From: Acetivibrio clariflavus DSM 19732
GTDB taxonomy: Bacteria > Bacillota > Clostridia > Acetivibrionales > Acetivibrionaceae
Length of the DNA: 64,000 bases
Direction: 5' to 3'
NCBI RefSeq assembly: GCF_000237085.1
Contig: NC_016627.1
Coordinates: 744,001-808,000 of the forward strand
Shown: piece after piece, positions 19,153 to 33,193 of the stretch
Layout: each line of letters opens with the position of its first letter
Position numbering within the stretch: the first letter of the stretch is position 1
Made by a program: the position numbers and the translations under genes
The notes under the pieces: generated by a model
What the model saw: the letters and a program-made list of their open reading frames with translations, nothing else
Told to the model about the DNA's origin: nothing
The model's database searches: none

Positions 19153-19285
19153 CTATATGAATTTTTTGGAATTCGCTAAAAAACTGGCAATATATAATCA
19201 AATACTTAAGTGAGAAGCTTATGTTATTTTGAAAATGTAATAAAATGAAAAATAAGAAAGTTAGAAAATAAACATAATGTTTATA

Positions 19286-19314
19286 TTGACAAGTTGATGA
19301 TTATGTGTTAGAAT
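19286..19314 (+). promoter_or_regulatory. Strong sigma-A promoter for rpoB-rpoC
   Basis: TTGACA (19286-19291), a 17 bp spacer and TAGAAT (19309-19314) form the best promoter in the long gap before rpoB. Confidence 0.7.
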
Positions 19315-19569
19315 TATAAACTGCATTATAATTTCAAAATAAAGTGCCATAATATGCTATAATATTTTTAAAATCTATTAACTATATAAATTATAGCATA
19401 TCTGAATAAGTGAGACAATATTTGTTAATAATAATTTAATGTTTAAACCATTTAATATATGGTTTATTATATGTAGATAATGAAAAAATATACTGGCCTT
19501 ATAAATGCAATTGAACAGCAATAATACATATGATGCGAAGAGATAAAAACTATTATATTGAAAGAAAAG

Positions 19570-19626
19570 GTATATATTTTCCATTGAAATTTATATTCAA
19601 TGGACAAATATATACATGTTTTTTTG
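19570..19626 (+). terminator. Nested hairpin with T-run in the rpoB leader
   Basis: Outer arms GTATATAT (19570-19577) and ATATATAC (19608-19615) surround an inner perfect 8 bp stem CCATTGAA/TTCAATGG (19581-19588, 19596-19603). Seven T residues follow at 19619-19625. It looks like an intrinsic terminator inside the untranslated leader, and so could be an attenuator. Confidence 0.45.
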
Positions 19627-20057
19627 AAAAATGACGGATAAAGGTAAATAGTTTAATGATAAATACACGATGAGATGGTAATAAAATTTACATTTAATTG
19701 AGTATATGTCATAAAAACTAATAGTGCCATTTATAAAAATATATCAGTTTTTGAATAAGGATTGCAAAATTTGTCCAGAACTGGCTATAACGATATCCTA
19801 AATTATAAATACTACAAAGCTGTAAAAAGCTTTGTGTTAATTTATAGATTTAGCAAAAGGACGGTTTTATTTATTTAGTTTTGGTTGTATTGAATAAAGA
19901 TGCATATTTCCTTTTATGAAGCGAAAGCTTGGAAACGATAAGTTTTTATGCTTTCAAAACCTATATCCTGGAGATGGTAAAGGGAATTATGTATCACAGT
20001 GTTTTTTTGTGCTTAAAAGCACCGCGGCAAAAGTATAAGATTATGAGGTGATTTTTA

Positions 20058-23000
20058 ATGGTACATCCCGTGCGATTGGGAAAAAATGTAAGAATGAGTT
20101 ATTCCAGAATTAATGAAGTCATTGATATGCCTAATCTTATTGAAATCCAAAAGAATTCGTACAATCAATTTCTTGAAGAAGGTTTAAGAGAAGTATTCAG
20201 AGATGTGTCGCCTATCACTGACTATACCGGGAATTTGATTTTAGAATTTGTTGATTATTCCATTGATGACAAACCCAAATACACTGTTGAAGAGTGTAAA
20301 GAAAGGGATGCAACTTATTCTGCACCATTAAAGGGAAAAGTGCGTCTTATAAATAAGGAAACCGGTGAAGTTAAAGAGCAGGAAATATTTATGGGGGATT
20401 TCCCGCTTATGACAGAAAACGGAACCTTTATCATCAATGGTGCTGAAAGAGTTATAGTTAGCCAGTTGGTAAGATCACCTGGAATATATTATTCAATGAA
20501 ATATGATAAAACAGGAAAACAATTGTTTTCCAATACTGTTATTCCCAACAGAGGCGCATGGCTTGAGTATGAAACAGACTCAAATGATGTTATATATGTT
20601 CGAATTGACAGAACAAGAAAACTTCCTATAACAGTTTTAATTAGAGCATTGGGATATGGTACTGACCTTGAAATAACGGAACTTCTTGGGGAAGATGAAA
20701 GAATTATTGCAACAATTCAGAAGGATAGTGCAAAGACAGAAGACGAAGGTTTATTGGAAATATATAAAAGGTTGAGACCAGGTGAACCACCTACTGTTGA
20801 AAGTGCAAGTTCTCTTTTAAATGGTCTGTTCTTCGATCCTAAGAGATATGATTTGGCTAAATTCGGAAGATTTAAATTTAATAAAAAACTTTCTATTGCT
20901 TCTAGAATAAATGGTTTTATTGCTGCTGAGAATATAGTTGATCCGGAAACAGGAGAAGTAATTATAGCTGAAGGCGAGAAAATAAGCAGAGAAGATGCCG
21001 AGAGAATTCAGAATGCCGGTATAAATATTGTTTATTTAAATGTTGACGGAAAAAGGGTTAAAGTTATAGGCAACGATATGGTTGACCTTAAGAACTATGT
21101 TGACTTTGATCCTAAAGATATAGGCATTAATGAAAAGGTGAAATTCAGTGTTCTGAAAAACATTTTGGAAGAAAACAAGGGTAAAAGCACTGAAGAGTTA
21201 AAGAGAATTCTTAAGGCAAATGTTGACGAGTTGATTCCAAAATATATTACTAAAGATGATATTATTGCTTCAATTAATTATATAATTACTTTAAGTTATG
21301 GCGTGGGACAAACTGACGATATTGACCATTTGGGTAACAGAAGATTGCGTTCAGTGGGAGAATTGTTGCAAAACCAGTTTAGAATTGGTCTTGCCAGAAT
21401 GGAAAGAGTAGTTAGAGAGAGAATGACTATTCAGGACATTGATATAGTTACTCCTCAAGCTCTTATAAATATCAGACCGGTTGTTGCAGCTATAAAAGAG
21501 TTTTTTGGAAGCAGCCAGCTGTCACAGTTTATGGATCAGACAAATCCTCTTGCAGAGCTGACTCATAAGAGAAGATTGAGTGCATTGGGTCCGGGAGGTT
21601 TGAGCAGGGAAAGAGCCGGCTTTGAAGTGCGTGACGTTCACCACTCTCACTATGGACGTATGTGTCCTATTGAAACTCCTGAAGGGCCGAACATTGGTCT
21701 TATAGGGTCATTGAGTACTTTTGCCAGAGTTAATGAGTACGGTTTTATTGAGGCACCTTATAGAAAAGTTGACAAGAAGACTCAAAAGGTAACCGATGAG
21801 ATTGTGTATCTGACAGCCGATGAAGAGGATGAATATATTATAGCTCAGGCAAACGAACCCCTTGATGAAGAGGGCAGGTTCATTGCAAAAAAGGTTGTAT
21901 GTAGAGCTAAAGAGGAATTTATTGAAGTTGAACCTTCTAAAGTTGATTTTATGGATGTATCGCCAAAGATGATAGTATCTGTTGCTACATCTATGATTCC
22001 GTTCCTTGAAAATGACGATGCTAACCGTGCACTTATGGGTGCGAACATGCAGCGTCAGGCTGTTCCGCTTATAAAAACAGAATCGCCTATAGTAGGAACC
22101 GGAATAGAGTATAAAGCAGCCAGAGATTCAGGAGTTTGTATATTGGCGAAGAACTCTGGTACAGTGGAGAAGGTAACTGCCAATGAAATTATTGTTAGAA
22201 CTAATGATGGAAAAAGAGATGTATATAAATTATTGAAATATTTAAGATCCAACCAGGGTACTTGTATCAATCAGAGACCTATTGTTAAAAAAGGCGATAA
22301 GGTGGAAAAAGGTGAAGTTATTGCCGATGGACCATCAACGGATAATGGTGAAATTGCATTAGGTAAGAATGTTCTGGTTGGCTTTATGACCTGGGAAGGT
22401 TATAACTACGAAGACGCTATACTTATAAGTGAAAAGCTTGTAAAAGATGACACCTTTACTTCTATTCACATAGAGGAGTATGAAGCAGAAGCCAGGGATA
22501 CAAAACTTGGACCGGAAGAAATAACTAGAGAAATTCCGAATGTCAGCGAAGATTCTCTTAAAGATCTGGATGAGAGAGGAATTATAAGAATTGGTGCTGA
22601 AGTAAGATCCGGAGATATCCTTGTAGGAAAAGTAACTCCAAAGGGAGAGACCGAGCTGACTGCTGAAGAAAGACTTTTAAGGGCAATTTTCGGTGAAAAA
22701 GCAAGAGAAGTTAGAGATACTTCCCTGCGTGTACCTCACGGTGAATCGGGAATAGTTGTTGATGTTAAAGTGTTTACAAGAGAAAATGGGGATGAACTCT
22801 CACCGGGAGTAAATCAACTTGTTAGGGTATATATAGCGCAAAAAAGAAAAATATCCGTCGGAGATAAGATGGCGGGAAGACATGGTAACAAGGGTGTTAT
22901 TTCAAGAATACTTCCTGAAGAGGATATGCCTTTCCTTCCGGATGGTACACCGCTTGAAATAGTACTTAATCCGCTTGGAGTTCCTTCCCGTATGAATATA

Positions 23001-23810
23001 GGTCAGGTTTTGGAAGTTCATCTTGGATATGCAGCCAAAGCCCTAGGATGGAAGGTTGCTACTCCGGTTTTTGACGGAGCTACAGAGCAAGATATAATTG
23101 AAACATTACGAAAAGCAGGAATTGATGAAGACGGTAAAACTATATTGTATGACGGAAGAACAGGGCTGCCTTTTGAGAACAGGGTTACTGTAGGATATAT
23201 GTATATTTTGAAGCTTGCTCACCTTGTTGATGACAAGATACATGCTCGTTCAACCGGACCATACTCCCTTGTTACTCAGCAGCCTCTGGGCGGTAAAGCA
23301 CAGTTTGGCGGACAGAGATTTGGAGAGATGGAAGTTTGGGCTCTTGAGGCATATGGAGCTGCCTATACACTTCAGGAAATACTCACAGTTAAGTCCGATG
23401 ATGTTGTAGGTAGGGTAAAAACCTATGAAGCTATAGTTAAGGGTGAAAATGTTCCTGAGCCTGGAATACCGGAGTCATTCAAGGTGTTAATCAAAGAATT
23501 GCAGAGTCTATGTCTGGATGTTAAAGTTTATTCTGAAGAGCAGGAAGAAATTGCTATTAAAGAATCGGTTGAAGATGAACTTGAAGAGTTAAATGTAAAT
23601 ATTGAAGGTCGTGAAGATGGAATCCCAATGACTGAATTTGATGATGTGGGAGATGACATCTTAGAAGATGATTTGGATTCCGATGACTTTGAATTATCAG
23701 AACTGGCTGATATAACTCATGAGGAAAATCTCGATGAGAGTACTCTAGACGAAGATCTCTTCCTTGATGACGACTTGAGTGATGATTTCGATGACGATGA
23801 TGAATTTTAA
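20058..23810 (+). CDS. rpoB: DNA-directed RNA polymerase subunit beta
   Basis: The 1250-residue beta subunit contains the rifampicin region [20 protein letters not shown], followed by [20 protein letters not shown]. It also has [17 protein letters not shown] and the C-terminal clamp motif [20 protein letters not shown]. After the conserved part comes an unusually long acidic tail (about the last 55 residues) made mainly of Asp, Glu and Leu. The start ATG 20058 follows GAGGTG. It is paired with rpoC 11 bp downstream. No substitution is visible in the rifampicin cluster compared with the common sensitive sequence. Confidence 0.97.
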   Translation: MVHPVRLGKNVRMSYSRINEVIDMPNLIEIQKNSYNQFLEEGLREVFRDVSPITDYTGNLILEFVDYSIDDKPKYTVEECKERDATYSAPLKGKVRLINKETGEVKEQEIFMGDFPLMTENGTFIINGAERVIVSQLVRSPGIYYSMKYDKTGKQLFSNTVIPNRGAWLEYETDSNDVIYVRIDRTRKLPITVLIRALGYGTDLEITELLGEDERIIATIQKDSAKTEDEGLLEIYKRLRPGEPPTVESASSLLNGLFFDPKRYDLAKFGRFKFNKKLSIASRINGFIAAENIVDPETGEVIIAEGEKISREDAERIQNAGINIVYLNVDGKRVKVIGNDMVDLKNYVDFDPKDIGINEKVKFSVLKNILEENKGKSTEELKRILKANVDELIPKYITKDDIIASINYIITLSYGVGQTDDIDHLGNRRLRSVGELLQNQFRIGLARMERVVRERMTIQDIDIVTPQALINIRPVVAAIKEFFGSSQLSQFMDQTNPLAELTHKRRLSALGPGGLSRERAGFEVRDVHHSHYGRMCPIETPEGPNIGLIGSLSTFARVNEYGFIEAPYRKVDKKTQKVTDEIVYLTADEEDEYIIAQANEPLDEEGRFIAKKVVCRAKEEFIEVEPSKVDFMDVSPKMIVSVATSMIPFLENDDANRALMGANMQRQAVPLIKTESPIVGTGIEYKAARDSGVCILAKNSGTVEKVTANEIIVRTNDGKRDVYKLLKYLRSNQGTCINQRPIVKKGDKVEKGEVIADGPSTDNGEIALGKNVLVGFMTWEGYNYEDAILISEKLVKDDTFTSIHIEEYEAEARDTKLGPEEITREIPNVSEDSLKDLDERGIIRIGAEVRSGDILVGKVTPKGETELTAEERLLRAIFGEKAREVRDTSLRVPHGESGIVVDVKVFTRENGDELSPGVNQLVRVYIAQKRKISVGDKMAGRHGNKGVISRILPEEDMPFLPDGTPLEIVLNPLGVPSRMNIGQVLEVHLGYAAKALGWKVATPVFDGATEQDIIETLRKAGIDEDGKTILYDGRTGLPFENRVTVGYMYILKLAHLVDDKIHARSTGPYSLVTQQPLGGKAQFGGQRFGEMEVWALEAYGAAYTLQEILTVKSDDVVGRVKTYEAIVKGENVPEPGIPESFKVLIKELQSLCLDVKVYSEEQEEIAIKESVEDELEELNVNIEGREDGIPMTEFDDVGDDILEDDLDSDDFELSELADITHEENLDESTLDEDLFLDDDLSDDFDDDDEF

Positions 23811-23821
23811 AGAAGGGAGAA

Positions 23822-26800
23822 ATGGCCGTGTTTGAACTAAGTAATTTTGATTCGATAAAAATTGGTTTAGCTTCTCCGGAAAAGATTAGAGAATGGTCGA
23901 GAGGCGAAGTAAAAAAGCCGGAGACAATAAACTATAGAACATTAAAACCCGAGAGAGATGGCCTCTTCTGCGAAAGAATATTTGGTCCGCAAAAAGACTG
24001 GGAGTGCCATTGCGGAAAATACAAGAGAATAAGATATAAGGGAATAGTTTGTGACCGATGCGGAGTTGAAGTAACAAGGTCAAAGGTTAGAAGAGAGAGA
24101 ATGGGGCATATAGAGCTCGCTGCCCCAGTATCCCACATATGGTATTTTAAAGGTATTCCCAGCAGAATGGGATTGCTGCTGGATATGTCGCCAAGGGCTC
24201 TTGAAAAGGTTTTGTATTTTGCATCTTATGTGGTAATTGATCCTGGCCAGACACCCCTTTCAAAGAAGCAGATATTGTCGGAAAAAGAGTACAGAGACAG
24301 TGTTGAAAAATTTGGCAGCAATTTCAGGGCAGGCATGGGTGCAGAGGCAATAAAAGAGCTTCTCATGGAAATTGACCTTGATGCTTTGGCTAAGGAATTA
24401 AGGTCAGAGCTTGCTGAGAGTACAGGACAGAAAAGAATAAGAACCATAAAGAGATTGGAAGTTGTGGAGGCCTTTAGACAATCCGGCAATAAACCCGAGT
24501 GGATGATCTTGGACGTTATACCTGTAATTCCTCCGGAATTAAGACCAATGGTACAATTGGACGGTGGAAGATTTGCAACTTCAGACTTAAATGACTTATA
24601 CAGAAGGGTTATTAACAGAAATAACAGGCTTAAGAGACTTCTGGATCTTGGAGCACCTGACATTATTGTAAGAAATGAAAAGAGAATGCTTCAAGAGGCT
24701 GTAGATGCTTTGATAGATAACGGAAGAAGAGGAAGACCGGTAACGGGGCCTGGAAACAGACCGTTAAAATCCCTTTCCGATATGCTCAAAGGTAAACAGG
24801 GACGTTTCAGACAAAACCTTCTCGGAAAGCGTGTTGACTATTCCGGACGTTCAGTTATTGTTGTTGGCCCGGAACTTAAGATATATCAGTGTGGATTACC
24901 AAAAGAAATGGCTTTGGAATTGTTTAAACCTTTTGTTATGAAAAAGCTTGTTAATGACGGGCTTGCTCATAATATAAAGAGTGCCAAGAGAATGGTAGAA
25001 AGAGTAAAAAATGAAGTTTGGGACGTACTGGAAGAAGTTATAAAAGAGCATCCTGTACTTCTTAACCGTGCTCCGACTCTTCACAGACTTGGTATTCAGG
25101 CATTTGAACCTGTATTGGTAGAAGGTAGGGCACTTAAACTTCATCCGTTGGTTTGTACAGCGTATAATGCCGACTTCGATGGAGACCAGATGGCTGTACA
25201 CGTACCATTGTCTGCTGAGGCACAGGCAGAAGCCAGATTCTTAATGCTGTCTGCCAATAACCTTTTGAAACCTCAGGATGGAAAACCTGTTGCTGTTCCA
25301 ACACAGGACATGGTTTTGGGTAGTTACTATATGACCATTATTAAAGAAGGAGCAAAAGGTGAAGGAAAAGTCTTCTCAAGCATGGAAGAAGCTGTTATGG
25401 CTTATGAATGCGGAGATATAACTCTCCATTCAAAAATAAAAGTAAGAATGAAAAGAGTTATTGATGGTGTGGAAAAATCCAAGTTAATTGAGTGCACTGT
25501 AGGTAGACTGTTGTTTAACGAAGGAATACCTCAGGACCTTGGATTTGTTGACAGATCAGATCCTGAAAGAGTGTTTGATCTTGAAATAGATTTTTTGGTA
25601 GGAAAAAATGAGCTTAGAAAAATAATTGAAAGAAGTATAAGAGTCCATGGTATAACTGAGACGGCAAAACTGCTTGACTTAATTAAAGAAAAAGGATTCA
25701 GGTATTCAACTAAAGGCGCCATAACAATAGGTGTATCCGATATGGTTATTCCTGAAGTTAAAGCTAAGTACATTAAAGAAACCGAAGAAAAGATTGAAAA
25801 TATTATGAAGCAGTACAAGAGAGGTCTCATATCCGATGAAGAAAGGTACAACTCGGTTATAGCATGCTGGAATGAGGCATCGGAGAATATAACTAAGGCT
25901 CTTATAAATAACCTTGACAGATTTAACCCTGTTTATATGATGTCTCAGTCGGGAGCGAGAGGTAATATTAACCAGATAAAACAGTTGGCCGGTATGAGAG
26001 GACTTATGGCCGATACTTCGGGTAAAACCATTGAGGTTCCTATAAAGGCGAATTTCCGTGAAGGATTGAACGTTATGGAATTCTTCATTTCAACTCACGG
26101 TGCTAGAAAAGGTCTTGCCGATACAGCTTTGAGAACTGCTGACTCGGGTTACCTGACAAGACGTCTTGTTGACGTTAGCCAGGATGTAATAGTAAGGGAA
26201 ACTGATTGTGGAACAAAGAAAGGTATAGAAGTTTCAGATATAAAAGATGGTAACGAGGTAATAGAAGAACTTTCAGAAAGAATAATCGGAAGGTATCCGG
26301 CAGGTAATATCGTTCATCCTGAAACCGGTGAGATATTGGTACCGGTTGACCATATGATCACTGAAAAGGATGCAGAAAAAATTATAAAGAGCGGAATAAA
26401 GAAAGTAAAGATAAGATCCGTATTGACTTGCCACTCTGAATATGGAGTCTGTGCAAAATGCTATGGTATGAATCTTGCAACCGGTGAGGAATGCAATGTA
26501 GGTGAAGCTGTCGGTATCATTGCTGCACAATCCATAGGTGAGCCTGGAACACAGCTTACAATGAGAACCTTCCATACCGGTGGTGTTGCCGGTGATGACA
26601 TCACGCAAGGTTTGCCTCGTGTTGAAGAGCTTTTTGAAGCAAGAAAACCTAAGGGATTAGCTATTATATCAGAAATAAACGGTACTGTAAAAATTGTTGA
26701 ATCAAAGAAAAAGAGAGAAATTGTGGTTACATCTGATGACGGTGAAGCAAGGAATTATCTGATTCCTTACGGTTCAAGAATTAGAGTAATGGACGGGGAT

Positions 26801-27325
26801 CATGTTGAAGCCGGTGATGAGCTGACAGAAGGTTCTGTAAATCCTCATGACATATTGAAAATTAAAGGTGTAAATGCAGTTCAGGCATATCTCCTGCAAG
26901 AAGTACAAAGAGTGTACAGACTACAGGGGGTTGACATCAATGATAAGCATATTGAAGTTATTGTAAGACAGATGTTAAGGAAAGTAAAAGTAGAAGATGC
27001 CGGTGATACAAATCTCCTACCCGGTGGGCTTGTTGATTTGTTCGATTTTGAAGAAGAGAATGCAAAAGCTGTGGCAGAAGGCAAGAGACCTGCTGTTGGT
27101 AAGCGTGCATTATTGGGAATTACAAAAGCATCCCTTGCTACCGAATCGTTCTTGTCGGCTGCATCATTCCAGGAAACCACAAGAGTATTGACAGAAGCAG
27201 CTATAAAAGGAAAGGTAGATCCATTGGTTGGTCTTAAGGAGAATGTTATTATCGGTAAGTTGATACCGGCAGGAACAGGTATGAGCAGGTACAAGGACAT
27301 TAGCATCAGTACAGTGACTGAATAA
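23822..27325 (+). CDS. rpoC: DNA-directed RNA polymerase subunit beta'
   Basis: The 1167-residue beta' subunit carries the N-terminal zinc site (Cys62, Cys64, Cys77, Cys80), the catalytic Mg2+ motif NADFDGD (449-455, Asp451/453/455), and the trigger-loop region around [20 protein letters not shown] second zinc site includes [22 protein letters not shown] precedes ATG 23822. The long lineage-specific insertions seen in proteobacteria are absent, so the length is typical of Clostridia. Transcription ends at 27346. Confidence 0.97.
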   Translation: MAVFELSNFDSIKIGLASPEKIREWSRGEVKKPETINYRTLKPERDGLFCERIFGPQKDWECHCGKYKRIRYKGIVCDRCGVEVTRSKVRRERMGHIELAAPVSHIWYFKGIPSRMGLLLDMSPRALEKVLYFASYVVIDPGQTPLSKKQILSEKEYRDSVEKFGSNFRAGMGAEAIKELLMEIDLDALAKELRSELAESTGQKRIRTIKRLEVVEAFRQSGNKPEWMILDVIPVIPPELRPMVQLDGGRFATSDLNDLYRRVINRNNRLKRLLDLGAPDIIVRNEKRMLQEAVDALIDNGRRGRPVTGPGNRPLKSLSDMLKGKQGRFRQNLLGKRVDYSGRSVIVVGPELKIYQCGLPKEMALELFKPFVMKKLVNDGLAHNIKSAKRMVERVKNEVWDVLEEVIKEHPVLLNRAPTLHRLGIQAFEPVLVEGRALKLHPLVCTAYNADFDGDQMAVHVPLSAEAQAEARFLMLSANNLLKPQDGKPVAVPTQDMVLGSYYMTIIKEGAKGEGKVFSSMEEAVMAYECGDITLHSKIKVRMKRVIDGVEKSKLIECTVGRLLFNEGIPQDLGFVDRSDPERVFDLEIDFLVGKNELRKIIERSIRVHGITETAKLLDLIKEKGFRYSTKGAITIGVSDMVIPEVKAKYIKETEEKIENIMKQYKRGLISDEERYNSVIACWNEASENITKALINNLDRFNPVYMMSQSGARGNINQIKQLAGMRGLMADTSGKTIEVPIKANFREGLNVMEFFISTHGARKGLADTALRTADSGYLTRRLVDVSQDVIVRETDCGTKKGIEVSDIKDGNEVIEELSERIIGRYPAGNIVHPETGEILVPVDHMITEKDAEKIIKSGIKKVKIRSVLTCHSEYGVCAKCYGMNLATGEECNVGEAVGIIAAQSIGEPGTQLTMRTFHTGGVAGDDITQGLPRVEELFEARKPKGLAIISEINGTVKIVESKKKREIVVTSDDGEARNYLIPYGSRIRVMDGDHVEAGDELTEGSVNPHDILKIKGVNAVQAYLLQEVQRVYRLQGVDINDKHIEVIVRQMLRKVKVEDAGDTNLLPGGLVDLFDFEEENAKAVAEGKRPAVGKRALLGITKASLATESFLSAASFQETTRVLTEAAIKGKVDPLVGLKENVIIGKLIPAGTGMSRYKDISISTVTE

Positions 27326-27345
27326 TTATTTTATTAGACATAAAT

Positions 27346-27378
27346 AAAATCTCGTACTTTAAAGTACGAGATTTTATT
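27346..27378 (+). terminator. Terminator after rpoC
   Basis: A perfect 30 bp palindrome (27346-27375) centred on TTTAAA gives a stem of about 13 bp with A/T tails on both sides. It could act in both directions. Confidence 0.85.
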
Positions 27379-27409
27379 GCGCATACTTGTATGTTTTTTT
27401 TCGCACTCC

Positions 27410-27439
27410 TTGACAAAATAATAATGTTGGTGATAAAAT
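27410..27439 (+). promoter_or_regulatory. Promoter of the L7Ae-like/rpsL/rpsG/fusA block
   Basis: TTGACA (27410-27415), an 18 bp spacer and TAAAAT (27434-27439) lie just after the rpoC terminator. The leader that follows is about 150 nt long. Confidence 0.7.
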
Positions 27440-27571
27440 ATTTCAGTATGTAAAATCGTGAATTGTATATTTGAATGGGACTGGTGCACGTAACAGCAAA
27501 ACTGCAGAGTTTTAGGGAGACTTAAGTTTTCTATTAAAGCCTAGTAGGTAGCGACATAATCGTTAATGGTT

Positions 27572-27588
27572 CCTTACCGGTAAGGAGG
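27572..27588 (+). promoter_or_regulatory. Hairpin overlapping the ribosome binding site of the L7Ae-like gene
   Basis: CCTTACCGGTAAGG (27572-27585) is a perfect palindrome, and its 3' arm overlaps the Shine-Dalgarno AAGGAGG at 27582-27588. Folding would partly hide the binding site, which suggests translational control. Confidence 0.45.
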
Positions 27589-27595
27589 GTTAAAG

Positions 27596-27838
27596 ATGCT
27601 TGAGAACTTAAAGAATGTAAATAAAGCAGTGGGAGTCAAGCAGACAGTTAAGGCAATCGAAAGAGGTACGGCAAAGTTGGTTTTTGTCGCTAAAGATGCT
27701 GATGAGCGTGTAGTGGGAAAAGTTATTGAGTTATGTAAAAAAGATGGTATTGAGATTAGATATGTGGATACCATGAAGATGTTAGGAAAAGCTTGTAATA
27801 TAGATGTTGGAGCATCAGTTGCCTGTACACTTGAATAA
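27596..27838 (+). CDS. L7Ae/YbxF-family RNA-binding ribosomal protein
   Basis: This 80-residue protein has the compact L7Ae fold signature: VGVKQTVKAIERGTAKLVFVAKDAD at the N-terminus, then IRYVDTMKMLGKACNIDVGASV. Proteins of this family bind kink-turn RNA. In Bacillus the homologue (YbxF/RplGB) lies in the same position between rpoC and rpsL. The ATG at 27596 follows AAGGAGG. It is likely to be the first gene of the rpsL-rpsG-fusA operon. Confidence 0.88.
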   Translation: MLENLKNVNKAVGVKQTVKAIERGTAKLVFVAKDADERVVGKVIELCKKDGIEIRYVDTMKMLGKACNIDVGASVACTLE

Positions 27839-27947
27839 TTTTTAATCATATAGCAAATATAAATTGATTGAGGCAAATGTTAAAATCAATGAGACCTGAA
27901 GTCTCAAAGATTTTTATATTACATAATCAATAAAAGGAGGTGAAAGG

Positions 27948-28376
27948 ATGCCAACGTTTAACCAGTTAGTTAGAAAAGGAAGACAGACTATTAAAAAGAA
28001 ATCAACTTCACCTGCACTGCAGAAAGGGTTCAACTCATTGAAGAGAAAACCTACAAACATAAGCTCTCCTCAAAAGAGAGGCGTATGTACTGTAGTTAAG
28101 ACAACAACTCCTAAGAAACCTAACTCTGCGTTAAGAAAGGTTGCTAGGGTTCGCTTAACTAACGGTATTGAAGTAACTGCATATATTCCCGGTATAGGCC
28201 ACAATCTTCAGGAACACAGTGTTGTTCTCATCAGAGGAGGAAGGGTTAAAGATTTACCGGGTGTTAGGTACCATATTATTCGTGGAACACTTGATACTGC
28301 AGGTGTTGCAAAGAGAATGCAGGGAAGATCCAAATATGGTGCAAAGAAACCGAAAGCAGGTGCAGCTGGCAAGTAA
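27948..28376 (+). CDS. rpsL: 30S ribosomal protein S12
   Basis: This 142-residue decoding-centre protein begins [19 protein letters not shown] and has the streptomycin-region motif [19 protein letters not shown], with the usual Lys, and then [26 protein letters not shown] precedes ATG 27948. The C-terminus is Lys/Ala-rich as usual. The sequence at the known streptomycin-resistance positions looks wild-type. Confidence 0.97.
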   Translation: MPTFNQLVRKGRQTIKKKSTSPALQKGFNSLKRKPTNISSPQKRGVCTVVKTTTPKKPNSALRKVARVRLTNGIEVTAYIPGIGHNLQEHSVVLIRGGRVKDLPGVRYHIIRGTLDTAGVAKRMQGRSKYGAKKPKAGAAGK

Positions 28377-29017
<641 letters not shown>

Positions 29018-29088
29018 TTTTATAAATTTGTATCATTTTGTTAAATTTGCTGTTGCAAAAGCGTGATTGTTTTGAAAGGAAGGTAGAT

Positions 29089-31167
29089 ATGCCCAGGCAA
29101 TTTAGCTTAGAGAATACTAGAAATATAGGAATAATGGCTCATATAGATGCTGGTAAAACAACAACTACAGAGCGTATACTATTTTATACCGGTAGGGTTC
29201 ATAAAATAGGTGAGACTCATGAAGGTTCTGCAACTATGGACTGGATGGAGCAGGAGCAGGAAAGAGGTATAACAATTACATCTGCTGCTACTACTGCTCA
29301 ATGGAAAGGAACTAGAATAAATATTATAGATACGCCGGGGCACGTTGACTTTACAGTTGAAGTTGAGAGATCACTTCGTGTTCTTGACGGAGCTGTTGCA
29401 GTGTTCTGTGCTAAAGGCGGTGTTGAACCGCAATCGGAAACAGTTTGGAGACAAGCGGACAAATACCATGTTCCTCGTATAGCTTATGTCAACAAGATGG
29501 ACATAATTGGAGCCGATTTCTTCAACTGTGTAAAAATGATGAAGGAAAGACTTCAGGCTAATGCTATTCCCATTCAGCTGCCGATAGGTAGTGAGGATAA
29601 GTATGCCGGAATAATAGACCTCGTATTGATGAAAGCATACTATTTTATGGATGATCTCGGAAAAGTAATTGAAGAGAGAGAAATTCCGGATGATATGAAG
29701 GAATTGGCTGGAGAATATAGGAACAAGCTTGTAGAGGCTGTTGCCGAACAAGATGAAGAACTTATGATGAAGTACTTAGAGGGTGAAGAACTTACCCTTG
29801 AAGAAATCAAAGCAGGTATAAGAAAAGCTACTGTTAATGTTAGCATGACTCCTGTTTTGTGTGGTTCTTCATATAAAAACAAGGGTGTTCAGAATCTCCT
29901 GGATGCTGTTGTTGACTATTTACCGTCACCTTTGGACATACCACCAATTAAGGGTATGACTCAGGATGGGGAACAGGAGATAGAAAGACCTGCTGATGAC
30001 GATGCACCGTTTGCTGCATTGGCATTTAAGATAATGGCTGACCCCTTTGTAGGAAAGTTGTGCTTCTTTAGAGTTTACTCCGGGAAATTAAGTTCCGGTT
30101 CCTATGTACTCAATGCAACTAAAGGTAAAAGGGAAAGAATAGGCAGAATTCTTCAGATGCATGCAAACCATAGAGAAGAAATCGACATGGTTTATTCTGG
30201 AGATATTGCAGCTGCTGTAGGACTCAAGGATACTACAACAGGAGATACCTTGTGTGATGAGGCACATCCTGTAATATTGGAGTCCATGGAGTTCCCGGAA
30301 CCTGTTATTTCGGTTGCAATTGAGCCTAAGACAAAAGCCGGTCAGGAAAAGATGTCATTGGCTTTGGCAAAGCTTGCAGAAGAAGACCCAACCTTCAGAA
30401 CGCATACTGACCCCGATACTGGGCAAACTATAATATCAGGTATGGGAGAATTGCACCTTGACATTATTGTTGACCGACTGATGAGGGAATTTAAAGTTGA
30501 GGCAAATGTCGGTAATCCTCAGGTTGCATACAAAGAAACTATCAGAAAGACTGTTAAATCAGAAGGTAAATTTGTCAGACAGTCTGGTGGTAGAGGTCAG
30601 TATGGTCACTGCTGGATTGAAATTGAGCCGAAAGAACCCGGAACTGGATATGAGTTCGTTAACAAAATTGTTGGTGGTGTAATTCCAAAAGAATATATCC
30701 CGGCAATTGATGCAGGTATCCAGGAAGCAATGAATAACGGTGTTCTGGGTGGATATCCGGTTGTGGATGTAAAAGTAACCCTTTATGATGGATCCTACCA
30801 CGAAGTTGACTCTTCGGAAATGGCATTTAAGATAGCGGGATCGATGGCGTTTAAGGATGGTATGAAAAAGGCAGATCCTGTGCTTCTTGAGCCTATAATG
30901 AAAGTCAGTGTTACAGTTCCCGAAGATTATATGGGAGATGTTATGGGTGACTTAAACTCAAGAAGAGGAAGAATTGAAGGAATGGAAGCACGAAATGGAG
31001 TTCAGGTTATAAATGCTTTTGTTCCATTGGCTGAAATGTTTGGATACGCTACAGCCTTGCGTTCAAGAACTCAGGGTAGAGGAGTATTCACAATGCAAAT
31101 AAGCCATTTTGAAGAGGTTCCTAGAAACATTCAGGAAGCTGTTATAAATGGCAGAACAGGTAAATAA
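29089..31167 (+). CDS. fusA: Elongation factor G
   Basis: This 692-residue translocation GTPase has the P-loop AHIDAGKTT (17-25), the switch 2 DTPGHVDF and the NKMD motif. These are followed by domains II-V with [14 protein letters not shown] and [17 protein letters not shown] chose ATG 29089, behind AAAGGAAGG; the longer frame from a TTG at 29038 has no binding site. It follows rpsG by about 70 bp as part of the str operon. All motifs are intact. Confidence 0.97.
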   Translation: MPRQFSLENTRNIGIMAHIDAGKTTTTERILFYTGRVHKIGETHEGSATMDWMEQEQERGITITSAATTAQWKGTRINIIDTPGHVDFTVEVERSLRVLDGAVAVFCAKGGVEPQSETVWRQADKYHVPRIAYVNKMDIIGADFFNCVKMMKERLQANAIPIQLPIGSEDKYAGIIDLVLMKAYYFMDDLGKVIEEREIPDDMKELAGEYRNKLVEAVAEQDEELMMKYLEGEELTLEEIKAGIRKATVNVSMTPVLCGSSYKNKGVQNLLDAVVDYLPSPLDIPPIKGMTQDGEQEIERPADDDAPFAALAFKIMADPFVGKLCFFRVYSGKLSSGSYVLNATKGKRERIGRILQMHANHREEIDMVYSGDIAAAVGLKDTTTGDTLCDEAHPVILESMEFPEPVISVAIEPKTKAGQEKMSLALAKLAEEDPTFRTHTDPDTGQTIISGMGELHLDIIVDRLMREFKVEANVGNPQVAYKETIRKTVKSEGKFVRQSGGRGQYGHCWIEIEPKEPGTGYEFVNKIVGGVIPKEYIPAIDAGIQEAMNNGVLGGYPVVDVKVTLYDGSYHEVDSSEMAFKIAGSMAFKDGMKKADPVLLEPIMKVSVTVPEDYMGDVMGDLNSRRGRIEGMEARNGVQVINAFVPLAEMFGYATALRSRTQGRGVFTMQISHFEEVPRNIQEAVINGRTGK

Positions 31168-31295
31168 AATTTACGTATGATTAATGAGGAAATCAATATT
31201 AACCGGGGAATATGCAAAACCTGTATATTCCCTGTAAAGAATAATTATAGTAATCAAAAAATCAGTAGTTTACTGAAAAAGGAGGAGAATTAATA

Positions 31296-32498
<1,203 letters not shown>

Positions 32499-32517
32499 TA
32501 TCAATCAATGATAAACG

Positions 32518-32550
32518 AAAGGGGTTGGACAAAATCCAATCCCTTTTGTT
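32518..32550 (+). terminator. Terminator of the str operon after tuf
   Basis: A 12 bp stem with one G-T pair (AAAGGGGTTGGA with TCCAATCCCTTT) has a 5 nt loop and a T-rich tail. Confidence 0.9.
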
Positions 32551-32638
32551 ATTGGAAGATCAAACAGAAATCAGACAAAACGAATTCTAATGCGTATATA
32601 AATGTATATAAATTATATGAGAGGGAGGTGAAATATTA

Positions 32639-33193
32639 TTGGAAACACCGGATATTGTTATAATAAAAAAATGCCTTGCAGGAGAAAAAGAAGCTTTTGC
32701 CGAACTGGTTACCAGATATAAAAAATTAATATATAATGTAATATATAATATAATATATGATAAAGAAGAAGTAAATGATATTGCTCAGGAGGTATTTATA
32801 AAAATATACAAAGCTCTTGATAAATATGATCCGCAATACAAGTTTTCAACGTGGGCAGTGAAGATAGCTACAAATTATTGTCTCGATGTTGTTAGAAAGA
32901 AAAAAATCGATACAACGTCTATTGATGAGGTTGTTGGTGTTTCCAGTGATATTGAAACTCCTGAATCAAGTTATATTAAGCAGGAACAGAGTGAGCGGAT
33001 TATTAGTGAACTGTCAAAACTGCCTGAGAAATATCGGGTGCCGTTGATACTATATCATAAAAACGGATTGTCTTATGAGGAAATGACGCAAGTTCTCAAC
33101 GAACCCATGAGCATAATAAAAAACAGACTGTACAGAGCAAGGAAAATGCTTAAAGAAAAACTATCGGCACAAAGAGAGGAGGGGATTCTGTGA
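32639..33193 (+). CDS. ECF-type RNA polymerase sigma factor
   Basis: This 184-residue sigma factor has only regions 2 and 4. Region 2 holds VNDIAQEVFIKIYKALDKYD and FSTWAVKIATNYCLD, and region 4 holds LPEKYRVPLILYHKNGLSYEEMTQ and IIKNRLYRARKMLKEKL. The start is TTG 32639 behind GGGAGGTG (32623-32630). The stop overlaps the GTG of the next gene (GTGA), which encodes a zinc anti-sigma factor, so the two form a coupled regulatory pair. The target regulon and the signal are not visible. Confidence 0.93.
   Translation: METPDIVIIKKCLAGEKEAFAELVTRYKKLIYNVIYNIIYDKEEVNDIAQEVFIKIYKALDKYDPQYKFSTWAVKIATNYCLDVVRKKKIDTTSIDEVVGVSSDIETPESSYIKQEQSERIISELSKLPEKYRVPLILYHKNGLSYEEMTQVLNEPMSIIKNRLYRARKMLKEKLSAQREEGIL

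Larger units (their letters stand above)
19153..20057 (+). other. Long A+T-rich leader and intergenic region before rpoB
   Basis: About 900 bp without a credible gene separate rplL from rpoB. It contains a consensus promoter (19286-19314) and three hairpins: 19570-19615 in two nested parts followed by seven T residues, 19814-19835 (8 bp stem ACAAAGCT/AGCTTTGT), and 20009-20022 just before the rpoB ribosome binding site. If the promoter is used, the rpoB mRNA has a leader of more than 700 nt. Confidence 0.6.
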
